Shown in pieces: positions 54,465 through 62,209 of a stretch of 64,000 bases of DNA. The DNA lies in assembly GCA_963697355.1 (NCBI GenBank), contig CAVONV010000025.1:106778-170777 (forward strand). Direction: 5' to 3'. The notes under the pieces are model-generated. The model was not told the origin of the DNA. It was given only the letters and a program-made list of their open reading frames with translations, and did no database searches. Position 1 is the stretch's first letter. Every line of letters starts with the position of its first letter. A program made the translations under genes and the position numbers. Source of the DNA: CAVONV01 sp963697355 (GTDB taxonomy: Bacteria; Acidobacteriota; Vicinamibacteria; Marinacidobacterales; DATDRI01).

Positions 54465-55366
54465 CAGCCACATACGGCAGACTGAATTTCCTCCCCTGCT
54501 CAGATTCTCCCGAGATGGCGAGATCTTGCCGAGACGCTCTAGACATCCCGCGCGACAGGGCGTCGGAGCTCGGCAGGTCAGCAGTCAAGGCCGCAGACCT
54601 TGGCTATTACCTGGACAGTGCTGGAAACAAAGTGGACTGGAGCATGCAGGTGAGTCACGCATTGTCCGCGAAACAAAGCATCGCCCCTGCCGCTTCGCTG
54701 CCAATTTACACGGGCACACTCCAAGCCGAAACTCGAGTACAGGTTTGCAATGAAACGACGCTGAAGGCGTCCCGGCGTCTCGTCGCAGGCGGACTGCGGA
54801 CGGTTGCCCTGAATTTCGCAAATGGTGTCCATCCAGGAGGTGGCTTTCTCAGCGGAGCACGCGCCCAAGAAGAGACGCTTTGCCGGTCGAGTGCCCTTCA
54901 CTGTACGCTGGTCAACGATCCCATGTATGACTACCACCGGCGCCGCCCACGGCCCGATTCCAGTGATTGGGTGATCTACTCGCCGGATGTCCCGGTCTTT
55001 CGGTCTGATGACGGGGCAGAGCTTGCGCGGCCTTGGCTCTTTAACGTCCTGACTTCAGCAGCACCGTACGCCCCCTCGATCGGCCAGCCAGAGTCTGGCG
55101 ATCTCTTGCGCAAACGCATTGTTCGCGTTCTTGCCGTCGCATCCAGCTATGGCTACGATTCTCTCGTTCTTGGCGCGTGGGGTTGCGGGGCATTTGAAAA
55201 TGATCCGCACCGTACGGCCCGCGATTTCCGTGAGGCTCTGGAAACAGACTTTAGGGGATATTTTGCGGATGTCGTGTTCGCCGTTACCGATTGGTCGCCC
55301 GACAGGCGTTTTTTGGGACCCTTCCGCGATGTCTTTTCTCAAGCCGCTCGAATGAGTTCGAAATGA
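54461..55366 (+). CDS. Microbial-type PARG-like protein (TIGR02452)
   Basis: 301 residues. The macrodomain signature LNFANGVHPGGGFLSGARAQ followed by EETLCRSS (GGG-x6-8-QEE) is the catalytic motif of bacterial-type poly(ADP-ribose) glycohydrolases. A conserved SYGYDSLVLGAWGCGAFEND follows. It would hydrolyse ADP-ribose chains or O-acetyl-ADP-ribose. An ADP-ribosylglycohydrolase gene follows at 55.8 kb and an ARPP-1 relic precedes at 48-49 kb. The 400 bp after it hold no gene and repeat copy D. Confidence 0.85.
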   Translation: MTATYGRLNFLPCSDSPEMARSCRDALDIPRDRASELGRSAVKAADLGYYLDSAGNKVDWSMQVSHALSAKQSIAPAASLPIYTGTLQAETRVQVCNETTLKASRRLVAGGLRTVALNFANGVHPGGGFLSGARAQEETLCRSSALHCTLVNDPMYDYHRRRPRPDSSDWVIYSPDVPVFRSDDGAELARPWLFNVLTSAAPYAPSIGQPESGDLLRKRIVRVLAVASSYGYDSLVLGAWGCGAFENDPHRTARDFREALETDFRGYFADVVFAVTDWSPDRRFLGPFRDVFSQAARMSSK

Positions 55367-55727
55367 AGGCGTACGAAACGACCGTACACTTATCAGGCCC
55401 CCGTTTGTCAAGAGATAGATCTTTCCCTTATGCCTTTTATCTAGGCATGTGACGCACGGAAACTGAGCAGTCGTTAGCCGCTGAAACGGCCTGTCATACA
55501 GAATTTTACGGAAGCTAGACGATGGATGTTGAGGCAGCAGCGTCTCGGCAAGGTTAGTGAGGACGCTGTCTTCTTCCTTTGTACGCAAACATCGAATAGC
55601 CAATCGACTATTTGTCAGATCAAATTCAGACTTCTACGCTTCATCCTTGGGAGGTGCATGCCCCAGGCAAAAGACGCAGAATATAACCAGGAGGGAGTTG
55701 GTCCGTGCAAGCCAGTCGCCGGTTCAG

Positions 55728-55771
55728 GCAACGGTAACCGGCACCTATTGCAGGTATAGCCTCAGAGCAAG
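55728..55771. repeat. YhaN 3'-end repeat, copy D
   Basis: GCAACGGTAACCGGCACCTA then TTGCAGGTATAGCCTCAGAG. Preceded by GGTTCAG, like copy C. It ends 2 bp before the ADP-ribosylglycohydrolase stop (minus strand). Confidence 0.72.
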
Positions 55772-55772
55772 T

Positions 55773-56673
55773 CTAATTCGCCTTTTCCAGGCTCTCCGCC
55801 CACTCGCCAATCTGCTCGGACATCACCAATTGGCGTCGCCACTCCACAGGAATATCAGACTCCCCGTAAAACGCCCCGGCGATTTGCCCACAGACCGCTC
55901 CCGTCGTATCCGCGTCATCTCCGAGATTGACCGCTTCTAAGACCGCATCCACGGAAGTTGTCCGTCTCGAGAAAACACCACAACGCCGCTTCCAAACATT
56001 CGACCACATAGCCGGAGCCCCTGATGGCATCCTTTTTCTTCTCTCGATAGGCTCCAGAAGCAATCGCTCGAATTCTAGGTGCAAGGGGACCAAGGCCGTC
56101 ATCACCCAACAAGACTTCGTCTTTGCTCTTACCCACAAGCGCCTTGACGATCATCGATCCAAAGAGCTTACACGCATCCACACATTCCTCAGCCCCGTGC
56201 GTCGTCCGTGAGCTCTCCGCGGAATAGCGGACCGCAGCCTCGAGATCGCGATGAAAGAACATCGGCACCGGAGCGAGCCGCATGATGCAGCCATTGCCGG
56301 CACTCATCGGATCGGTCGACCCACTGAACGGATCACCAGAACGCCGATACTCCGCTAACGCCTGAGAGACGGTTCCTCCAATGTCAAAACACCGCCCATT
56401 GCTGCTGAGATACCCCGTTTCCGCCCACCGACAGTACCTATCCATCTGATCGCGAGCGTCAAATCCACCACATTCCAAAAGACTCGTGGCGAGGCAAAGC
56501 GCCATCGACGTGTCGTCCGTCCACTCCCCCGGCTCCAAATCAAAGGGCCCACCACCGACCATGTCCGTAACCGGTACAAAGCTCCCTCGCGATGAAAATT
56601 CGACGGTCGTTCCGACGGCGTCACCTACGGCGAGACCCAGCAAACATCCCCGAAAACGTTCTTCTTTTTTCAC
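55773..56673 (-). pseudogene. ADP-ribosylglycohydrolase family protein, one frameshift
   Basis: RFRGCLLGLAVGDAVGTTVE, PGEWTDDTSMALCLA and the late VNLGDDADTTGAVCGQIAGA are the metal-binding acidic motifs of ARH/DraG enzymes. The first ~230 residues are in one frame; the C-terminus (SVDAVLEAV onward) is in another, joined near 55960-55975. Joined length ~300 residues is normal. Such enzymes remove ADP-ribose from proteins or nucleic acids using Mg2+. The likely start is GTG 56673 (GAGGG upstream); ATG 56703 is an alternative. Region 56704-56904 holds no gene. Confidence 0.75.
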
Positions 56674-56904
56674 GACATTTTCCCTCACAGGACGACACTC
56701 CATGTGAGCGGAGTACCCACAAAAGCTGTGTTACCATAGATCAAAACCTGAAGAAACTGCGCCAAGCATTCTCAAGCTGCGGCATCCTCATTGCAAGCAT
56801 AGGTACAGGAGAGTACAGCCGAGCCAAACAGCTTTGCCGGAGAACGCGCATCACACTCGATCCGGCATGGAATCCGTGATGAAATCTACTGAACGCGAAA
56901 GCTA

Positions 56905-57441
56905 ATGAAGCGCAGAAACCTCGCTTTACCCTGTTGGGCTCGTCGGCATGTCGCAGACTGGCTTACCCAGTGGGGAGCCTCTGAGCTCGACCCTCTAATC
57001 ATGGTCGAATCTAGCTTTCGTATGACACGCAGCCTCGGGCGCTGTTTTCCAGAGCGAAAGCTGATTCGACTTGCAGAGCAGCTGCTTCACGGTCCACGTT
57101 CCGTTCTTAAGGAAGCTCTCTGTCACGAGCTCGGGCACCTTGCCGTCTACGAGCTGAAAGGCCGTAATTGCCGTCCTCACGGCCCCGAGTGGAAAGCACT
57201 CATACGGAAAGCGGGATTCGAGCCACGTACGCGACTCCGTTGGGACGGTGCTCCGCCCACGACACTAAGGAAACGCCGTCGGCGCTGCATCTAATCCACC
57301 GTTGCCCGGTCTGTCACGCCGAGCGCGTGGGTCGTCGGGCGGTCCGCCACGTGGCGTTGCGCCGCTTGCGTCGAAGCCGGCCTCGATGGCGAAGCTGGAA
57401 TACCTGGCGTCGACCGGTACGGGGAGGAGGGCTCCCAGTGA
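56905..57441 (+). pseudogene. Second SprT-like zinc protease with zinc ribbon, frameshifts
   Basis: Paralogue of the gene at 15.3 kb: FPERKLIRLAEQLL, CHELGHLAVYEL (HExxH), NCRPHGPEWKALIRKAGFEP. The frame ends early at 57294. Continuing in other frames the zinc ribbon CPVCHAERVGRRAVR and RCAACVEAGLDG can be read to a stop at 57441. Two small frameshifts are needed. It starts the disrupted block 57-62 kb. Confidence 0.7.
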
Positions 57442-57841
57442 GCGGCGAAGCTCGTGTCCGTTCTGCCATCCCGACTCGAATCACGTCTTCCACAAAGGCA
57501 CCAACGTTTTGGGGCTCTGGGACAGCTTCCCCGTCAGCCCGGGCACGCGCTTCTCATACCGAAACGGCACGTCGCAACGTGGTTCGATGCCACGGTGGAC
57601 AGAACGCTCGGAGCTTCTGTCCGCGATTGATATCGCGCGAGACGAGATCCTCTCTCGCCACCAGCCGGATGGATTCAACATTGGGATCAACATCGGCGAA
57701 GCGGCGGGCCAGACGATTCCACATCTCCACATCCACGTGATTCCGCGGTATCGCGGTGATGTAGACGACCCGACGGGCGGCGTGCGCCACGTCATTCCCG
57801 CGAAGGCAAACTACCTCGCGGGACAGCAAAGCAGGTGCTGA
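57425..57841 (+). pseudogene. HIT-family (histidine triad) protein, frameshifted
   Basis: CPFCHPDSNHVFHKGTNVLG, then in a second frame PGHALLIPKRHVATWFDATV, then GFNIGINIGEAAGQTIPHLH with the triad HLHIHVIPRY. HIT proteins are nucleotide hydrolases or transferases that often act on AMP-linked substrates. The last codons overlap the start of the next gene (GTGCTGA), which suggests the two were translated together. At least two indels break the frame. Confidence 0.65.
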
Positions 57842-60555
57842 GCTCTACTGCGGAGCCTGCGCCCACCCTGGTATCGCGTGATGTAGCTACTCTCCCTCAC
57901 ACGGATTCGCTTGTTCGTGGTGAGGATGATCCGCTACTTCCTCACCTTCTGACACACCTCGACAAGGCCGAACGCGCGGATGTGGCGGTGGCCTTCGTCC
58001 TCGATAGCGGCGTAACCAGGATCGAGAACAACTCAGTGATCTCCTCGATCGTGGCGGTCGGTAGGCTTGCTCACCGGCGACTATCTCGGGATCACAGCTC
58101 CGCGCGCTACTCCGCCTTGCTCGATCTCCGAGAAGGGATCCGGGGAGAGCTGGATATTACGCGTGTTCAATGCGAGGGTGCTGAGTTTCCACCCAAGGCC
58201 TACGTCCTCCACTTCCACGCGCCACCCAGCGGCGGTGTCGCGTATTTGGGAAGCTCCAATTTGAGCGCCCACGGCCCTCGAAAAGGCGTCGAGTGGAACT
58301 ATCGCATCATTCCGTCCGAGGACCGCGGAGGATTCCGGTCCATCCTTTACGCGTTCGATGAGCTCTTTCACCATGACAAAACGAGACCGGTCGACCCGAG
58401 TCGATCCGACATTACCGGAGTACAGAAAGCCGCCACCGACCGAGACTCCGGCAGAAATCGAGGCAGAGGCACCGCTGGCCCCGCCGCCGGAGCCCCACGC
58501 GATCCAGCGGGAAGCCCTCACGGCTCTCGAAGGACACGCGCGCGAAGGCAACCCGGCCGGCCTGGTCGTCCTCGCCACCGGACTCGGCAAGACCTGGCTT
58601 AGCGCCTTCGATAGCGTCCGCTTCGGAGCGAGCGCGTGCTCTTCGTCGCCCACCGCGAGGAGATCCTGCGTCAGGCCCTGAGGACCTTCCGGCGCATCCG
58701 CCCGGACGCGACACTCGGCTTCTACACCGGCAAGGAGAAAAGACCCGGACGCGGACGTGCTCTTCGCCTCGATCCAGACGCTCGGCCGCATCACCATCTT
58801 CGGCAGTTCCATCCGGACGACTTCGACTACATCGTCGTCGACGAGTTCCACCACGCCGCGGCCCGGAGCTACCGGACAGCTCATCGACTACTTCAGCCCC
58901 GATTCCTGCTCGGACTCACCGCCACGCCGGAACGCACCGACGGCGGCGACCTGCTCGCCCTCTGCGGGGAGAACCTGGTCTACCGCTGCGACCTCGTCGA
59001 GGGCATTCGAGCGGGAGCTGCTCTGTCCCTTCCACTACTTCGGTGTGCCGGACGAGGTGGACTACGCAGAACATCCCCTGGCGCAGCGGCCGCTTCGACG
59101 AGGAGGCGCTGACCAAGGCGGTGCCACGCAGACGCGGGCCAGAACGCCCTCGAGCAGTACCCAGACCGCGGCGGCAACCGCACGCTCGCCTTCTGCTGCT
59201 CCAAGCCCACGCCGACTTCATGGCCGAGTTCTTCGCGAGCACGGCATTCGGGCGGTGGCCGTCCACTCCGGCCCGCTGAGCGCGCCGCGGGCCCGACGCC
59301 TCGAGCAGCTCAACGCGGCGATCTCGATGTCGTCTTCGCGGTCGACATGTTCAACGAGGGCGTCGACCTGCCCGACGTCGACACCGTCATGATGCTGCGC
59401 CCCACCGAGTCCCGCATCCTCTGGCTGCAGCAGTTCGGCCGCGGCCTCCGCATCGCCGACAGGAAAGGACCACCTCCGGTGATCGACTACATCGGCAACC
59501 ACCGGACTTTCCTGCTCAAGCCCCAGACGCTGTTCGGACTGGGTCGCGGGGGACGACGAGCTCGCCCAGCGCTGGACGGAGCCTGCAGAGGAACCTTGAC
59601 TTGCCGCCCGGCTGCGAGGTCACCTACGAGCTCGAAGCCATCGACATCCTGCGCGCGCTGCTCCGTGTGCCGAGGGAAGATGCCCTTCGCGCCTGGTATG
59701 AGGATTTCCGGGAACACCACGGCGAACGCCCTCGGCGGTGGAGGCGCTCCACGACGGCTACGATCCCCGGGCAGCGAGAGGGCCTACGGCTCGTGGCTTC
59801 GTTTCGTCGACGCCATGGGGGATCTGTCTGACAAAGCCAAGCGCCTACTTGATCATCTCTCATCGGGGAATTCCTCGACCAGCTCGAGATCACCGCCATG
59901 ACCAAGAGCTTCAAGATGGTGACCGTCCTCGCCATGCTCGACGCGGACTGCTTTCCCGGTGTGATGGGCATCGACGCACTTACGCGGGCTTCGCTCGTGG
60001 CGACGGCGGCTATCCAGGCGGACGCTCGGCGACCTCGACGACACGACGGCGCTGCGAGAGTACTTGGAGAAGCATCCTGTTCCCGTCTGGGCCGAGGGCA
60101 ACTTCTTCTGTTATGAGGACGGCCGGTTCCGAGCCCCTTCGAGGTCGGTGGTGAGCAAGACCTGTTCGGGAGCTGGTCGGTGAGATCGTCGATTGGCGGC
60201 TGTCGGACTACCTGCGACGTTACGCAGGCAAAGAGGGGGCGGACCCCATCGTGTGCAAGGTCAGCCACGCATCGGGAACGACCGATTCTTTTCCTGCCCG
60301 ATCGCGAGCGGATGGCCGGCATCCCGGAGGGTTGGGTCGTCGTTGAGGGAGAAATCTACAGGCCGACTTCATCAAGGTTGCCGTCAACGTGATGAGGCGG
60401 AAAGGTTCAACAGAGAACCGTCTACCAGAGGTAATGCGAAAGTGGTTCGGGCCGAACGCCGGGTTGCCAGGCACCGACTTTCATGTGTTCATTCGTGCGA
60501 GTGAGAAGGGACTCGTGATGGAACCCTATACCGCCAGCAAGGCTCTTGAGGTATG
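57835..60555 (+). pseudogene. PLD-like nuclease / SF2 helicase / DUF3427 protein, many frameshifts
   Basis: Joined across frames the order is clear. Phospholipase-D-like N-terminus: LLTGDYLGIT, PKAYVLHFH, GVAYLGSSNLSAHG. Helicase: Walker A VLATGLGKTW, Walker B FDYIVVDEFHHAAA, LGLTATPERTDGGD, CSKPHADFMAEFF, FNEGVDLPDVDTVMMLRPTE, LQQFGRGLRIA and VIDYIGNHRTFLLKP. The DUF3427-type C-terminus runs to about 60555 (GTDFHVFIRASEKGLVMEPY). Intact relatives are ~900-1000-residue proteins. At least eight frame changes occur, every 100-300 bp. Composition is richer in GC than the flanks, so transfer is likely; the indels may be errors or decay. Confidence 0.7.
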
Positions 60556-60639
60556 AGACGCGACTCTGCCCGTGGGTAGCCAAACGAAACACCGGGTTTG
60601 TCGTTGCGGCGTTCGGTTCCGCAACTTCTGGAAGTGGCA

Positions 60640-61268
60640 ATGCGAATCTTTGTGTACGTTTTGAAATTCGACTCCGGTTTCGCGCCGAATCCCTTTCATG
60701 GGTGGTGCACGCTCGCCTGCTGCAAGCCAGCAATCCGCCGGACGTCTCGTCCTGGCGACTGGATCGTCGGCCTCACTCCTCGAGCTCTTGGCAACCGAGT
60801 TGCGTACGCCATGCGAGTGGCGGAGTCACTCTCATTCGAAGAGTACTGGTCCGATCCGCGGTTCAAGAGCAAGCGACCCCGGTGGAAGAAGGGCGCGTCG
60901 AGAGTGAGCAAGCGCGCGGAGACAACTGCTACGAACCGTTGGGTATTGGTAAGTTCCGACAACATCCGTCCGCGCATTGGGATCACGAGCACAATCGGGA
61001 GGGTCAACAGAACAAGGCAAAAGACCTCCGTGGCAAGTGCGTTCTTGTCGCGCGGCGGTTCTGCTACTTTGGAGCCAACGCACGGCCGTTTCCAGGCAAC
61101 GTATCCTTCAAGCGACCTGCACGCTTCCACCGCGTTAACTTCACCAATAAGGAGAAGTCAGCGCTCCTCAAATTCCTGGAGAGCCTGCCCCAGGGCATCC
61201 ATGGGCAGCCGAGAGACTGGCCGACGGAAGACACGTCCTGGCAGCAGCGGGGGAAGCGATGCGGTTGA
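60640..61268 (+). pseudogene. Nmad2-like protein (nucleotide modification associated domain 2), one frameshift
   Basis: MRIFVYVLKFDSGFAPNPFH, CTLACCKPAIRRTSRPGDWI and YAMRVAESLSFEEYWSDPRF match Nmad2, a family predicted by Iyer and colleagues to act with DNA base modification in phage and defence contexts. The frame shifts near 60920; GDNCYEPLGIGKFRQHPSAH and ARRFCYFGANARPFPGNVSF follow to the stop. The end overlaps the Nmad3-like start by 10 bp, so the two were one translation unit. Confidence 0.72.
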
Positions 61269-62108
61269 TACTTAGCCGTAAAGGATTCGACTCCTCAAGT
61301 GGTGGGTGCCCAAGTCCGATCTTCCCAGATGGATCGATGATCGCACTTCCAATCCCCGACAAGCGATCCCCGGTCCGTTATCGGGATCTGAACTGGCGAG
61401 GACAAGATCTTGGCGAGGTCGTTGCGAAGCTGACTCGCGGCGAGCGACTCAACGACTACGGCGCCCACCTGGATCCCGACCTTCGTAAGGATATATGCCC
61501 CCGAGAGACCGGCTGGCGCCCAGCGCTCGGTCAGATCGGAGCCGCCCGGGTCATCTCCGGAAACAAGGCGTCGGCGTCGGTGACTTGTTCCTCTACTGGG
61601 GCGTCTTTAGAAGAGTCGATCACGAACTGCGGTGGAAAGGGCAACCAGAACACTACATCTGGGGTTGGCTCCAGGTCGGAGAGGTGGCCCCGGTGGATGA
61701 GGTTGTTCGAACCGGCGGCAAAGAGTGGCGATGGGCAAAAGCGCATCCACGCTACTCTTCCCCGACCGGACGAACACGCTCTACGTGGCGTCGGAACGGC
61801 TTTCTTTGCCCGGCAAGGGCGTAGCAAAGATTCCGGGCTCTGGCGTCTTCGAGTTCGTCGAGAGCAGGCGGCGCCTCACCCGCGAGGGAACAAAGAGGCC
61901 TTCGGAATGGTCCTTGCCCCCAGGCTTCCTTCCCAAGGGGCGGCCACCGCTGAGCTATCACGGCTTAACCAGTCGCTGGTCCGAATGCGGAGACGGAGCT
62001 CTCCTTTCCACCGTGGCACGTGGACAGGAGTTTGTGCTCGATCTCGAACTGTATCCGGAGCTTATTGATTGGCTCGCGGATGTGATTGTTGGTGGTTTGG
62101 GCGGTTAG
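61259..62108 (+). pseudogene. Nmad3-like protein, two frameshifts
   Basis: MRLILSRKGFDSSSGGCPSP, GAHLDPDLRKDICPRETGWR, then in frame 2 HLRKQGVGVGDLFLYWGVFR and HYIWGWLQVGEV, then in frame 3 SERLSLPGKGVAKIPGSGVF and GQEFVLDLELYPELIDWLAD. This order is that of Nmad3, often encoded beside Nmad2. The two frame changes lie near 61550-61570 and 61730-61770. Its biochemical role is unknown; linkage to nucleotide modification is a published prediction. Confidence 0.7.
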
Positions 62109-62209
62109 GTTTCTTCAGTGACCAGTCCATGACGTCTCGCCACGGTTATAGCAGTGCAAATCAGTTTCACCGGTGATTGTGCCTGACATGAGCACACGCA
62201 ACCAGCTCG

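Noticed and set aside
55367..55500. attC after the PARG gene (CGTTAGCC at ~55472)
   Set aside because: No left end or stem could be matched. The cassette boundary stays open.
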